Part shown: positions 9,945-18,963 of the stretch, in pieces
Layout: each line of letters opens with the position of its first letter
Numbering within the stretch: position 1 is the stretch's first letter
NCBI GenBank assembly: GCA_945860135.1
Contig: CAMAPK010000016.1
Span: 1-46,205 of the forward strand
Length of the DNA: 46,205 nt
Origin: Nitrosovibrio sp. Nv4
GTDB taxonomy: Bacteria; Pseudomonadota; Gammaproteobacteria; Burkholderiales; Nitrosomonadaceae
Direction of reading: 5' to 3'
Translations under genes and position numbers: made by a program
Notes under the pieces: generated by a model
What the model was told of the DNA's origin: nothing
The model's database searches: none
The model's input: the letters and a program-made list of their open reading frames with translations, nothing else

Positions 9945-11132
9945 TTACACCAGAGACGCCAGCCATTCATGCGCGGTTTCGCGCGCCACGCAGTCTGCTG
10001 CCAGGACATCTTCCAGGGTGGCGATATCCTTGCGGCTGACCGTTTGCATGACTTGTTCGATCATGACTGGAATTGCAGTAAACGGCATGCGACGTTTGAG
10101 AAAGGATTCTACTGCCACTTCGTTGGCAGCGTTGAGTATGGCCGGGGTGCTGCCACCGGCGGCAAGCGCCTGGTAGGCGAGGCTCAGACAGGGAAAGCGT
10201 TTTAGATCCGGCGCTTCAAAATCCAGTCGGCCGATCTTGAACATGTCCAGAGGTGCCACCCCCGTTTCAATGCGCTCCGGAAAACCCAGGGCGTGCGCAA
10301 TCGGGGTACGCATGTCGGGATTACCCAGTTGCGCCAGCACCGAACCATCCACATATTCGACCATGGAGTGAATCACGCTTTGCGGATGGATCACTACCTG
10401 GATTTGCTCGGGGGCGGCATCAAACAACCAGTGCGCTTCGATCACTTCCAGCCCCTTGTTCATCATGGTGGCGGAGTCCACTGAAATCTTCTGTCCCATC
10501 ACCCAGTTAGGATGAGCACACGCTTGCTCTGGCGTCACTTGTTGCAGTGATGCCAGAGATGTTTGCCGGAACGGTCCACCGGATGCAGTCAGCAGAATGC
10601 GGCGCACTCCGACTGCGGCCAGATCTCCGGCGAAATGCTGCGGCAGTGACTGGAAGATGGCGTTATGTTCGCTGTCTATCGGTAGCAGCGTGGCATGATG
10701 CTGTTTGACCACGTCCATGAAAATACGCCCTGCCATCACCAGGGTTTCCTTGTTGGCGAGCAGCACCTGCTTGCCTGCGCGGGCAGCGGCGAAGGTGGGG
10801 CGGATACCGGCGGCGCCGACAATGGCAGCCATTACTACATCCACCTCGGGCAGCGCTGCCACTTTCTCCAGTGATTCGACGCCCCACAGCACTTCAGTGG
10901 CAAGTCCTGCCGTGCGCATTTCCGTCTGTAATTTTTCGCCACTGGCTGCATTCAGCATGACCGCATAGCGCGGCTGGAAGCGGCGGCACTGTTCCAGCAT
11001 TTTTTCGGTACTGCTATTGGCGGTGAGCGCAACGACCTGGAATCGGTCAGGGTGGCGTGCAACCACATCCAGTGTACTGATACCAATGCTGCCAGTAGAG
11101 CCGAGTATGGTGAGATGACGGACAGTGGTCAT
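9945..11132 (-). CDS. dxr: 1-deoxy-D-xylulose 5-phosphate reductoisomerase
   Basis: Converts DXP to 2-C-methyl-D-erythritol 4-phosphate with NADPH in the non-mevalonate isoprenoid pathway. The 395-residue protein has the NADPH-binding start [17 protein letters not shown], the metal-binding [13 protein letters not shown], and the substrate loop ASGGPFR with [23 protein letters not shown]. The start is set by the first Met before the nucleotide fold. It lies 3 bp downstream of cdsA. Together with uppS and cdsA it supplies the isoprenoid carrier and phospholipid branches. Confidence 0.98.
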   Translation of the reverse strand: MTTVRHLTILGSTGSIGISTLDVVARHPDRFQVVALTANSSTEKMLEQCRRFQPRYAVMLNAASGEKLQTEMRTAGLATEVLWGVESLEKVAALPEVDVVMAAIVGAAGIRPTFAAARAGKQVLLANKETLVMAGRIFMDVVKQHHATLLPIDSEHNAIFQSLPQHFAGDLAAVGVRRILLTASGGPFRQTSLASLQQVTPEQACAHPNWVMGQKISVDSATMMNKGLEVIEAHWLFDAAPEQIQVVIHPQSVIHSMVEYVDGSVLAQLGNPDMRTPIAHALGFPERIETGVAPLDMFKIGRLDFEAPDLKRFPCLSLAYQALAAGGSTPAILNAANEVAVESFLKRRMPFTAIPVMIEQVMQTVSRKDIATLEDVLAADCVARETAHEWLASLV

Positions 11133-11135
11133 AAT

Positions 11136-11951
11136 TTAGACAGTAAAAATCAGCAGCGCCAGAACAGCGGCAGGCAGGGTTGAAGTGAGTGCATCGATGC
11201 GGTCAAGTATACCACCGTGGCCGGGCAAAATATTGCCGCTATCCTTGACGCCGGCATGACGTTTCATCAGGGATTCGAACAGATCACCGATGATGCCCAG
11301 CACGGCCAGTATCAGCAACAACGGCAGCAGTAGCATGGCTTGGGTTTCTGCCCCAGCCATCTGGCTCCATATCAGCGCATAGACGGCAACCGCTGCCAGC
11401 GCGCCGGCCACGCCTTCCCAGGTCTTGCCGGGGCTGATGTTGGGCGCGAGCTTATGCTTGCCGAATGCGCGTCCGGCGAAATACGCGGCGGTATCGGAAA
11501 TCCAGATGGCTGCCATGAAACCCAGCAGCAGCAGTGGACTGATAGTGCGCAACTGATACAGGGCAAGACCAGTCGGCAACAGCAGCAACCAGCCTATCAG
11601 CGCCAGCAGAACCGGGCTCTTGATCGGATAGTTCGATTTCAGCAGAGCTGGCGCAGCCAGTATCCAGAATGCCAGTGATGCGGCGTAGAGCCACAGGAAT
11701 GAAGTAGTGTAAGGGTCGAGCAGAACCGCCCGGCTCAATACATACAGCAGTTCTCCACCGAGCAAGGCGGTGGATGTCAGATAAATGGTCGAGTGGGCAA
11801 CGGAGAACTTCGCCAGCTTGCTCCATTCCACTGCACCGATCACCACCAGGGCAAGCAGCAATGTCATCCAGAAAATCGCCGACAAATAAAACAGCGCTGC
11901 CAGAAACAGGAGCAGCGCGATGACGGCGGTTAGGATACGGGTTTTAAGCAT
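11136..11951 (-). CDS. cdsA: Phosphatidate cytidylyltransferase CdsA
   Basis: Makes CDP-diacylglycerol from phosphatidate and CTP at the inner membrane. From MLKTRILTAV it has 271 residues, with about eight hydrophobic segments. The family signature near the C terminus is clear: GDLFESLMKRHAGVKDSGNI followed by LPGHGGILDRIDAL with the metal-binding Asp residues. The frame is open to a TTG at 11969, but the ATG at 11951 fits the family. It lies between uppS and dxr. Confidence 0.97.
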   Translation of the reverse strand: MLKTRILTAVIALLLFLAALFYLSAIFWMTLLLALVVIGAVEWSKLAKFSVAHSTIYLTSTALLGGELLYVLSRAVLLDPYTTSFLWLYAASLAFWILAAPALLKSNYPIKSPVLLALIGWLLLLPTGLALYQLRTISPLLLLGFMAAIWISDTAAYFAGRAFGKHKLAPNISPGKTWEGVAGALAAVAVYALIWSQMAGAETQAMLLLPLLLILAVLGIIGDLFESLMKRHAGVKDSGNILPGHGGILDRIDALTSTLPAAVLALLIFTV

Positions 11952-11999
11952 GAATGAGGGTCCCAACAAAAAACTTCACCGGTTGGGAATGTGCGAGGG

Positions 12000-12797
12000 T
12001 TATGCCGATTGATCGGCCACAACTCTTCTCGTTCCTTCGGCGGAGGGTGATGTTTTGAGCTGCTCGCTGGTGCGGCCAAAACGGCGTTCGCGTTGCTGAT
12101 ATGACTGGATGGCAAGATCCAGCGCCTGAGCATCGAAATCCGGCCACAGGGTATCGGTGAAATAAAGCTCGGTATAGGCGAGTTGCCACAACAGAAAATT
12201 GCTGATGCGCTGCTCGCCGCCGGTGCGGATAAACAGATCCGGCTCCGGCGCGTAGCTCATGGCGAAATGCGACATCAAGTCCTCTTCCTCGAAACTGCCG
12301 GCTAATTCGGGGTGTTGCGCCAGCATGCTACGGGTCGCCTGCATGATGTCCCAACGCCCGCCATAATTGGCTGCAATAGTAAGCGTAAGCCTGGTGTTGG
12401 CGGCGGTCAGCTTCTCGCCGTTGCGGATGAATTCGACTATTTTTGGCTCGAACTTGGATAAATCGCCGACTACCTTGAAGCGGATGCCATTCTCATGCAG
12501 CTTGACCACTTCCTGTTCCAGCGCGACGATGAAAAGCTGCATCAGGACAGAGATTTCTTCCTTCGGCCGGCGCCAATTTTCGCTGCTGAAAGCGAATAAC
12601 GTGAGGTAGTCGATACCGCGCTCGCCGCAGGCCTTGACCACGCCGCGCACTGTTTCCATCGCCCGCTTGTGTCCTGCCACTCGTGGCAGGAAGCGGTTTT
12701 TCGCCCAGCGGCCGTTGCCGTCCATGATGATGGCGACATGCCGGGGGATTATTCCGGTTGCGGGTATTTCGCGGGTTGAACTGATAACAGCGGGCAT
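12000..12797 (-). CDS. uppS: Undecaprenyl diphosphate synthase
   Basis: Cis-prenyltransferase that makes the C55 lipid carrier for peptidoglycan and surface glycans. The 265-residue protein carries [16 protein letters not shown] with the catalytic Asp, [27 protein letters not shown], and the C-terminal [20 protein letters not shown] with the second metal/substrate motif. The C-terminal tail is slightly longer than usual. It is followed by cdsA after a gap of about 50 bp. Confidence 0.98.
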   Translation of the reverse strand: MPAVISSTREIPATGIIPRHVAIIMDGNGRWAKNRFLPRVAGHKRAMETVRGVVKACGERGIDYLTLFAFSSENWRRPKEEISVLMQLFIVALEQEVVKLHENGIRFKVVGDLSKFEPKIVEFIRNGEKLTAANTRLTLTIAANYGGRWDIMQATRSMLAQHPELAGSFEEEDLMSHFAMSYAPEPDLFIRTGGEQRISNFLLWQLAYTELYFTDTLWPDFDAQALDLAIQSYQQRERRFGRTSEQLKTSPSAEGTRRVVADQSA

Positions 12798-12819
12798 GGG
12801 GAGTGGGTTCTGGATTGGA

Positions 12820-13377
12820 TCAGACCGCCATTAATTCGACTTCCTTGATTTGCAGCATCTTGTCGATTTCGGCGATATGGCGGTCAGTGAGTTTCTGTAT
12901 TTCATCCTGTCCGCGGCGCTCGTCATCCTCGGCAACTTTTTTTTCCTTGAGCAGTTCCTTCAAATGCGCATTGGCATCGCGCCGGATATTGCGCATTGCC
13001 ACGCGCGCAGTCTCCGCTTCATGCTTCACTACCTTGGTAAGGTCGCGGCGGCGCTCCTCGGTCAGTGAGGGCATCGGCACCCGTATTACCTCGCCGACAG
13101 TCATGGGGTTCAGTCCCAGGTCTGAGTCACGGATGGCTTTTTCGACCACGCCCAGCATTTTCTTTTCCCAGGGCGCAACCCCGATGGTGCGGGCATCTAT
13201 CAGGTTGATATTCGCCACCTGGTTGATCGGCATGGGGGTGCCGTAATAATCCACGCTGATGTGATCGAGCAGGCCGGTGTGCGCACGCCCGGTCCGCACT
13301 TTGCCCAGGTCGGCTTTCAGTGCCTCCAGGGTTTTCTGCATTTTCTGCTCAGCGGCTTTCTTGATGTCGGCGATCAT
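12820..13377 (-). CDS. frr: Ribosome recycling factor
   Basis: Splits the post-termination ribosome together with EF-G. The 185-residue length is standard. The three-helix bundle segments are recognisable: [20 protein letters not shown], then [16 protein letters not shown] in the beta domain, and the return helices with [18 protein letters not shown]. It lies between pyrH and uppS in the conserved translation cluster. Confidence 0.98.
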   Translation of the reverse strand: MIADIKKAAEQKMQKTLEALKADLGKVRTGRAHTGLLDHISVDYYGTPMPINQVANINLIDARTIGVAPWEKKMLGVVEKAIRDSDLGLNPMTVGEVIRVPMPSLTEERRRDLTKVVKHEAETARVAMRNIRRDANAHLKELLKEKKVAEDDERRGQDEIQKLTDRHIAEIDKMLQIKEVELMAV

Positions 13378-13441
13378 GATATTTATCTCGTGCGGAAAGA
13401 TTGGAAATAAAAACCTGTACTGTCCTGCGGCTCGCAGTTAC

Positions 13442-14158
13442 TCAGATCCGTACCAGCGTTCCTTCATCCTCACCCATCACCACCCGTTTCAAGGCCCCGG
13501 CCTTGAAGATGCTGAATACATTGAGCGGCAACTTCTGGTCGCGGCACAGGGTCAATGCCGTGGCATCCATCACCTTCAGGTTCTTGGCGATGGCCTCATC
13601 AAACGTCAGTTTCTGGTAGCGGACGGCATCGTGGTTGGTTTTCGGATCGCTGGTATAGACGCCATCCACCTTGGTGGCCTTGAGCACGATGTCCACGTTC
13701 ATTTCCATGCCGCGCAATGCAGCGGCCGTGTCGGTAGTGAAGAAGGGATTGCCGGTGCCGGCAGCAAAAATGACGACCTTGCCTTCCTCCAGATAGCGCA
13801 TTGCCTTGCCGCGAATATAGGGCTCCACCACTTGGTCGATACGCAGTGCCGACTGTACCCGGCTCACCAGTCCGCCGCAGCGCATCGCATCCTGCAGCGC
13901 CAGCGCATTCATGACAGTGGCCAGCATTCCCATGTAGTCAGCGGTGGCGCGGTCCATGCCGCCTTCGGCCGAAGTCATGCCGCGGAAAATGTTACCGCCG
14001 CCGATTACCACTGCCACCTCGACGCCGAGCTGGGTTACTTCGGCGATTTCGGCAACAATACGTTCTATCACGGCGCGATTGATGCCGTAGCTGTCGTCGC
14101 CCATCAGAGCTTCACCCGAGAGTTTCAGTAGGATGCGTTTATAGGCGGTGGTCGTCAT
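13442..14158 (-). CDS. pyrH: Uridylate kinase (UMP kinase)
   Basis: Phosphorylates UMP to UDP and is the hexameric bacterial enzyme of the amino-acid kinase fold. The 238-residue protein begins [15 protein letters not shown]. It has the UMP/ATP-binding [24 protein letters not shown], and [19 protein letters not shown], all typical. It lies directly after tsf and before frr. Confidence 0.98.
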   Translation of the reverse strand: MTTTAYKRILLKLSGEALMGDDSYGINRAVIERIVAEIAEVTQLGVEVAVVIGGGNIFRGMTSAEGGMDRATADYMGMLATVMNALALQDAMRCGGLVSRVQSALRIDQVVEPYIRGKAMRYLEEGKVVIFAAGTGNPFFTTDTAAALRGMEMNVDIVLKATKVDGVYTSDPKTNHDAVRYQKLTFDEAIAKNLKVMDATALTLCRDQKLPLNVFSIFKAGALKRVVMGEDEGTLVRI

Positions 14159-14183
14159 GGGTACGGTTAGTCGGTGAATGGTA

Positions 14184-15068
14184 TTATTTTGCCTGGTTGA
14201 CCTGAGCCATTACTTCAGCGGCAAAATCGCAGGATTTCTTTTCCATTCCTTCGCCCACGACAAACATGGTGAAGCCATTGACCTTGGCAGATCTGGCTGC
14301 GAGCAGTTTTTCCACCGTCTGTTCAGGGTCTTTGACGAAAGGCTGGCCGAGCAGCGTGACTTCAGCGAGATATTTAGCGACACGTCCGTCCACCATTTTT
14401 GCCACGATGTCGGCGGGCTTGCCGCTTTCCGCTGCCTGCGCGGTGTAAATCAGGCGTTCACGTGCCAGCAGCTCGGGTGCCACCTGTTCCCTGGAAACGC
14501 AGAGCGGTTTGCTGGCGGCAATATGCATCGCCAAGTCTTTTCCCAGCGTCTCGTCGCCGCCGGTGTAATCAATCAGCACGCCGATTCTGCTGCCATGCAG
14601 ATAAGAAGCAAGCCGCCCCTGTGTCGCATAGCGTACGCAACGGCGCACGCTGATGTTTTCACCCAGTTTCATTACCAGTGCCTTGCGGAATTCTTCTACA
14701 TTCTCGCCATTCGCCAATGTGGCCGCTGCCAGCGCATCGGTATCGGTCAGATTCTGCGTCGTCACCAGTTGTGCCAGGTTGCGGGCAAAATTGATGAAGT
14801 CTTCGTTCCTGGCAACAAAGTCGGTTTCGCAGTTGACTTCCACCAGCGCCCCGCTCCTGCCATCGGCTGCGATATACGCTCCCACCATGCCTTCCGCCGC
14901 AATGCGCCCGGCAGCTTTGCTTGCCTTGGCGCCGCTTTTGATACGCAGCAGGTCTTCCGCCGCTTTCATGTCGCCAGCAGTTTCAGTCAATGCTTTCTTG
15001 CATTCCATCATGCCGAGTCCGGTCAGGTCGCGTAACTCCTTCACCATGCTCGCGGTAATATCCGCCAT
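14184..15068 (-). CDS. tsf: Elongation factor Ts
   Basis: Guanine nucleotide exchange factor for EF-Tu. From the ATG at 15068 ([17 protein letters not shown]) it has 294 residues. GGAG lies six bases before this ATG, which decides against the five-codon longer frame. The N-terminal UBA-like part ([20 protein letters not shown]) and the exchange segment ([11 protein letters not shown]) are clear. It is separated from rpsB by a terminator-like hairpin, so part of its transcription may depend on read-through. Confidence 0.98.
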   Translation of the reverse strand: MADITASMVKELRDLTGLGMMECKKALTETAGDMKAAEDLLRIKSGAKASKAAGRIAAEGMVGAYIAADGRSGALVEVNCETDFVARNEDFINFARNLAQLVTTQNLTDTDALAAATLANGENVEEFRKALVMKLGENISVRRCVRYATQGRLASYLHGSRIGVLIDYTGGDETLGKDLAMHIAASKPLCVSREQVAPELLARERLIYTAQAAESGKPADIVAKMVDGRVAKYLAEVTLLGQPFVKDPEQTVEKLLAARSAKVNGFTMFVVGEGMEKKSCDFAAEVMAQVNQAK

Positions 15069-15128
15069 ATGCCACTCCAACAAAATTATTCAAAATATTC
15101 GCAGCGGCTGCATAAGCTGCAGCTATTT

Positions 15129-15158
15129 AAAAAAGGGGGCTGTCTGCCCCCTTTTTTT
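15129..15158 (-). terminator. Rho-independent terminator/attenuator between rpsB and tsf
   Basis: A perfect GGGGGC/GCCCCC stem with a five-base loop (15135-15151) is flanked by A and T runs, so it reads as a terminator on either strand. On the minus strand it comes after rpsB and before tsf, where partial termination would give more S2 than EF-Ts. Confidence 0.9.
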
Positions 15159-15167
15159 GTTTGCGGC

Positions 15168-15920
15168 CTATCCGGCGAACCGTTCTGCCGTCATCGCTTC
15201 ATCCACTTCCACAAATTCATTCTTGATGATTTCGTGCACAATCTGACTGCGCCCTTCCAGCACAGCATCGGCCATGCCGCGTGCATACAGGCGGATCGCC
15301 TGACTGGAATCATCGTTGCCGGGAATTACATAATCCACGCCGTTGGGATCGTGATTGGTATCCACCACACCCACTACCGGAATGCCGAGTTTTTTGGCTT
15401 CGGTGATCGCGCCTTTGTGATAACCCACGTCTATCACGAACATGGCATCGGGTATGCCTTTCATATCCTTGATACCGCCCAGGCTACGATTCAGTTTTTC
15501 CAGCTCGCGCTGAATATCCAGTGCTTCTTTCTTGGTAAGCTTGTCGAGGGTGCCGTCCTGTGTCATTGCCTCCATGTCATGCAGGCGCTTGACGGACAGT
15601 TTCATCGTCTTGAAATTGGTCAGCATCCCGCCCAGCCAGCGTTGATCCACGTAGGGGGAGCCGCAGCGCAGAGCTTCTTCGCGCACGATATCGCGTGCTT
15701 GGCGCTTGGTGCCGACAAACAGGATATTGCCCTTGTTGGCTGATAATTGGCGCGCGTACTTTATTGCGTCCTGGTACATTGCCAGGGTTTTTTCCAGATT
15801 GATGATGTGTATCTTGTTGCGATGGCCGAAAATATAAGGCGCCATCTTGGGGTTCCAGAAACGGGTCATGTGTCCGAAATGAACACCCGCCTCCAGCATT
15901 TGCCGCATGGTTACTGACAT
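15168..15920 (-). CDS. rpsB: 30S ribosomal protein S2
   Basis: Small-subunit protein needed for S1 docking. The 250-residue protein starts [20 protein letters not shown] and includes [30 protein letters not shown] and [19 protein letters not shown], all standard. AGGAG lies seven bases before the ATG. It heads the minus-strand cluster and has its own strong promoter and a structured leader, consistent with S2 autoregulation. Confidence 0.99.
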   Translation of the reverse strand: MSVTMRQMLEAGVHFGHMTRFWNPKMAPYIFGHRNKIHIINLEKTLAMYQDAIKYARQLSANKGNILFVGTKRQARDIVREEALRCGSPYVDQRWLGGMLTNFKTMKLSVKRLHDMEAMTQDGTLDKLTKKEALDIQRELEKLNRSLGGIKDMKGIPDAMFVIDVGYHKGAITEAKKLGIPVVGVVDTNHDPNGVDYVIPGNDDSSQAIRLYARGMADAVLEGRSQIVHEIIKNEFVEVDEAMTAERFAG

Positions 15921-15946
15921 GAACTTCTCCTATAGGGTTAAGCCTC

Positions 15947-16005
15947 TGCCCGTCATAGTCACTCTCATTTCCTGTATGGAGAGAGCACCCTGGGATTGAC
16001 GGGCA
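15947..16005 (-). promoter_or_regulatory. Structured rpsB leader, likely S2 autoregulatory RNA
   Basis: Inside the leader of rpsB, TGCCCGTCA (15947-15955) pairs perfectly with TGACGGGCA (15997-16005). A smaller CTCTC/GAGAG stem is nested between them. Bacterial rpsB leaders are known to bind S2 for feedback control; assigning this hairpin to that role is inference. Confidence 0.5.
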
Positions 16006-16064
16006 TGCGAATTTGACCTGGCCGCAGACTCGTAATTGTGCCTGCCGAGCCGGATCAGCGCGGG

Positions 16065-16094
16065 ATTATAGCATTTTTGCCGGGACTCGCTCAA
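16065..16094 (-). promoter_or_regulatory. Sigma-70 promoter of rpsB
   Basis: On the minus strand TTGAGC (16094-16089) is followed after 18 bases by a perfect TATAAT (16070-16065). It lies about 145 bp upstream of the rpsB start, leaving room for the structured leader. Confidence 0.8.
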
Positions 16095-16198
16095 GGCAAA
16101 ATAGGACGCCACTGCATGCCACTGCCGCGACAGTTTGTCCTGCCGCAGGGATGCGGGTAAGCTCTCCGCTCCAGCCTTTATCAGAGATAGCAAAACAG

Positions 16199-17395
16199 AT
16201 GGCGGAATCCTACGACCTGGTCATCATCGGTAGCGGCATCCACGGTGCGGGTATTGCACAAGCGGCGGCGGCACGGGGTCTGTCGGTGCTGGTGCTGGAG
16301 CAGAGCGGGATTGCGAGCGGCACCTCCAGCCGCTCCAGCAAACTCATACACGGCGGGCTGCGTTATCTGGAAAGCGGGCAGTTTTCACTGGTGCGTGAAT
16401 GCCTGCGCGAACGCGCATTGCTGCTCGAACTGGCACCGCAACTGGTCAAGCTCCAGCCTTTCTATATCCCGGTATATCGTGATACCACCCGCCGCCCGTG
16501 GCTTTTGCGCGCGGGGTTGAGCCTTTATGCGCTGCTGGGCGGCCTGCAGCCGGCAGTACGCTTTCGCCGGGTGCCGTCAGGCCTGTGGCAAAACCTGGAC
16601 GGGCTGGATACCGCCCATCTGCAAGCGGTGTTTCAATACAGCGATGCGCAGACCGATGACGCGGCGCTGACCCGTGCGGTGATGTGCTCGGCGCAGCAGA
16701 TGGGCGCACAACTAAAAATACCTGCCACCTTTACCGGCGCCCGCCTGGGTCAGGACGGCGAGCGCGACAGCATCATTGAATACCGGCACAACGGACAAAT
16801 CGAGACCTGTGCGGCGACGGTGCTGGTGAACGCGGCCGGACCATGGGTGCAGCAGGTGCTGGGCCGGATCACTCCGGCGCCTGCGCAACTCGGGATTGAT
16901 CTGGTGCAAGGCACACATCTCGTGGTGCCGGGTACGCTCACGCAGGGAATCTATTATGTGGAAGCGGAAGACAAGCGCGCGGTGTTTGTGATGCCGTGGC
17001 AGGGCAACACGCTGGTAGGTACCACCGAGTCGGCCTATCACGGCGACCCGGCGGCGGTCAGGCCATTGCCGCAGGAGCAGGCATATTTGCTGCGGACGCT
17101 CGCACGTTATTTTCCGCACTATCGTAGCGGGCAGCCAGTACTCGCAACGATGGCGGGTTTACGGGTGTTGCCTGCAAGCGGCAGCGGGACTGAGGGCGGC
17201 GCGCTGTCCGTCAACGCGCGTTCGCGTGAAACGGTATTGCACCCAGACCAGCAGGATCATCCGCGCCTGCTGACAGTTTATGGCGGCAAGCTGACAACAT
17301 ATCGCCTGACCGCCGAGCGGGTCATGACACGTCTGGCAGGGGTGTTGCCGGTACGCAAGGTGGTTGCAGACACCCGCCATCTGAAGCTGGGTTAA
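16199..17395 (+). CDS. FAD-dependent oxidoreductase, short GlpD-like
   Basis: A flavoprotein related to aerobic glycerol-3-phosphate dehydrogenase. The N-terminal dinucleotide fold is clear (YDLVIIGSGIHGAGIAQAAA), then SGTSSRSSKLIHGGLRYLES typical of GlpD, and a later FAD contact in TVYGGKLTTYRLTAE. From ATG 16199 it has 398 residues, about 100 fewer than GlpD, and it lacks the usual C-terminal helical DAO_C domain. The frame ends cleanly with no trace of that domain downstream. No glycerol kinase or transporter is nearby, so the substrate is uncertain. Its stop overlaps the convergent SirB gene by four bases. Confidence 0.82.
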   Translation: MAESYDLVIIGSGIHGAGIAQAAAARGLSVLVLEQSGIASGTSSRSSKLIHGGLRYLESGQFSLVRECLRERALLLELAPQLVKLQPFYIPVYRDTTRRPWLLRAGLSLYALLGGLQPAVRFRRVPSGLWQNLDGLDTAHLQAVFQYSDAQTDDAALTRAVMCSAQQMGAQLKIPATFTGARLGQDGERDSIIEYRHNGQIETCAATVLVNAAGPWVQQVLGRITPAPAQLGIDLVQGTHLVVPGTLTQGIYYVEAEDKRAVFVMPWQGNTLVGTTESAYHGDPAAVRPLPQEQAYLLRTLARYFPHYRSGQPVLATMAGLRVLPASGSGTEGGALSVNARSRETVLHPDQQDHPRLLTVYGGKLTTYRLTAERVMTRLAGVLPVRKVVADTRHLKLG

Positions 17396-17769
17396 AGCAG
17401 CGTAGGATCCTTGGTCAGCGCGACCAGCACGATATAAAAGAATACGGCATGGGCCGCAACCCATGCAGTGATTTTGACTTTACGGGTCTTGCCGCGTTTC
17501 AATGCCACCATGCCGAGGCCGATATAGAGCAGTAGGCCGGCGACTTTGGCACCGAGCCACGCATCGTTTAGCGGATTCTGCTGTATCGTCATGGCCAGTG
17601 CAATGGCGCTGGTCAGCAGCACGGTATCGATCACGTGCGGCACGATCTTTACCCAGCGCCGTTGCAGCGTACTGGAGTCCTGCATCATCCATACTCCGCG
17701 CAGCGTAAATAGCAGATAGCTGAGGATTACGCTGGCGACATGTATCATTTTTAATGCGGCATAACTCAT
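17392..17769 (-). CDS. SirB-family membrane protein
   Basis: A 125-residue protein with four hydrophobic segments. It begins MSYAALKMIHVASVILSYLL and contains RRWVKIVPHVIDTVLLTSAI and LGAKVAGLLLYIGLGMVAL, matching the SirB family named from Salmonella. The biochemical role is unknown; conserved His residues in membrane helices are compatible with haem or metal binding but this is speculation. I chose ATG 17769 because GGGAG lies six bases upstream. It follows the CopD-like gene with almost no gap, so the two are probably co-transcribed. Confidence 0.82.
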   Translation of the reverse strand: MSYAALKMIHVASVILSYLLFTLRGVWMMQDSSTLQRRWVKIVPHVIDTVLLTSAIALAMTIQQNPLNDAWLGAKVAGLLLYIGLGMVALKRGKTRKVKITAWVAAHAVFFYIVLVALTKDPTLL

Positions 17770-17771
17770 CC

Positions 17772-18254
17772 TCAACTCCCGGCGGGCAGCCAGCCGTGGC
17801 TGCCCGCCACCGCACCGGCCACGGCGATCAGGCTCAGGCTCAGCAGCAGCCAGTGCATGCGCTGGATCAGTGCAAAAGTTTTTTCCGGATGACGCTGCGC
17901 GCGCTGTTTAAGCTGCCGCTGCAGCACCAGTGGCTCCAGCACGAACAGCATCAGGGTGAACATCAGCCACACCAGCACCATGGCGTGCATCCACCAGAAG
18001 CGCGGTTCGGCGAAGCGGTTCCAGGCATCGAGCAGATGCACCATGTAGAAACCGCTCAAGCCGACGAGCAGGGTGGTGTAGCGCGCTTGCGTGGCAAAGC
18101 GGCGCTCGATGCGCTCAAAAAATTCCACTCGTTCCGTTGCGGATTTCATTTGCGCCACAGCAGGCAGCAACACGGTCGTGACCATCGCCACGCCGCCGAT
18201 CCACAGCACCACACCCAGTACATGCAGCACTCTGGCAAACACGAATTCGTTCAT
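17772..18254 (-). CDS. CopD-like four-helix membrane protein
   Basis: A 160-residue integral membrane protein with about four transmembrane segments. It starts MNEFVFARVLHVLGVVLWIG, where His and Trp in the first helix resemble CopD/YqjF-type proteins. Similar His residues recur later (MHAMVLVWLMFTLMLF, RMHWLLLSLSLIAVA). Copper or haem handling is possible but not shown. It is immediately upstream of the SirB-family gene. The family assignment is from general pattern only. Confidence 0.65.
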   Translation of the reverse strand: MNEFVFARVLHVLGVVLWIGGVAMVTTVLLPAVAQMKSATERVEFFERIERRFATQARYTTLLVGLSGFYMVHLLDAWNRFAEPRFWWMHAMVLVWLMFTLMLFVLEPLVLQRQLKQRAQRHPEKTFALIQRMHWLLLSLSLIAVAGAVAGSHGWLPAGS

Positions 18255-18327
18255 GCAGGCGATCTCATTGCTGCAATGATACAGAAATAAAGCCGTGAAG
18301 CCTGGAGTTGGTGGGGCTGGCGGACAA

Positions 18328-18963
18328 CTATTCCGTTAATTCATGTTCAGCCGCATAGCGGATCAACTGGGCGTTGTTCTGCATGTTCATTTTTTCCATG
18401 ATGCGGGAACGGTAAGTGCTCACGGTTTTTACGCTGAGCGACAGCTCCTCCGCGATGGCGGTCAAGGATACGCCGGTGACGATAAGCTTGAGAACATGCA
18501 GCTCCCGATCGGAAAGAGTGGAATGCGGTGATACTCCGCTAGAGGGTTCGGGACTGAACAGCAATTTCTCGGCCAGTGCCGGACTCACGTATTTGCCGCC
18601 TTTTGCCAAGCGCCGGATTACGGTCATGAGCAGATCTGTTGGACTGTCCTTGGTGAGATAGGCGGAGGCGCCTGCGCGCATCGCCCTGATGGCATATTCA
18701 TCCTCAGGATACATGCTCAACATCAGCACCCTATTTTGTGCATCATGAGCCATTATGCGGCGCAGCACTTCCAGCCCGTTCATGCCTGGCATGCTCACGT
18801 CCAGCAATGCCACGTCCCACCCGCCATGGCGCATTTTTTCCAGGGCATCAGGTCCATCCACCGCTTCGGCGACGACCACGATATCCGTTGTTTCACTGAA
18901 AAGCCGCTTCAGGCCGTTCCGCAGCAGGGAATGGTCATCGGCTAGCAGCACCCTGATTATCAT
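18328..18963 (-). CDS. NarL/FixJ-type response regulator
   Basis: A DNA-binding response regulator of 211 residues. The receiver domain has acidic Asp9/Asp10, the phospho-acceptor Asp55 (VALLDVSMPG) and Lys105 (YLTKDSP). A LuxR-type helix-turn-helix fills about 145-205 (LSDRELHVLKLIVTGVSLTA). Its start overlaps the stop of the REC-PAS-kinase gene by four bases (ATGA), so that HisKA_3 kinase is the likely partner. It is the last gene of a four-gene minus-strand operon. Target genes are unknown. Confidence 0.95.
   Translation of the reverse strand: MIIRVLLADDHSLLRNGLKRLFSETTDIVVVAEAVDGPDALEKMRHGGWDVALLDVSMPGMNGLEVLRRIMAHDAQNRVLMLSMYPEDEYAIRAMRAGASAYLTKDSPTDLLMTVIRRLAKGGKYVSPALAEKLLFSPEPSSGVSPHSTLSDRELHVLKLIVTGVSLTAIAEELSLSVKTVSTYRSRIMEKMNMQNNAQLIRYAAEHELTE

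Noticed and set aside
9120-10205. 361-codon plus-strand frame across rseP and dxr
   Set aside because: It crosses two well-identified genes on the opposite strand and resembles no family.
15930-16193. 87-codon minus-strand frame upstream of rpsB
   Set aside because: It overlies the rpsB promoter and leader hairpin and has no family resemblance.
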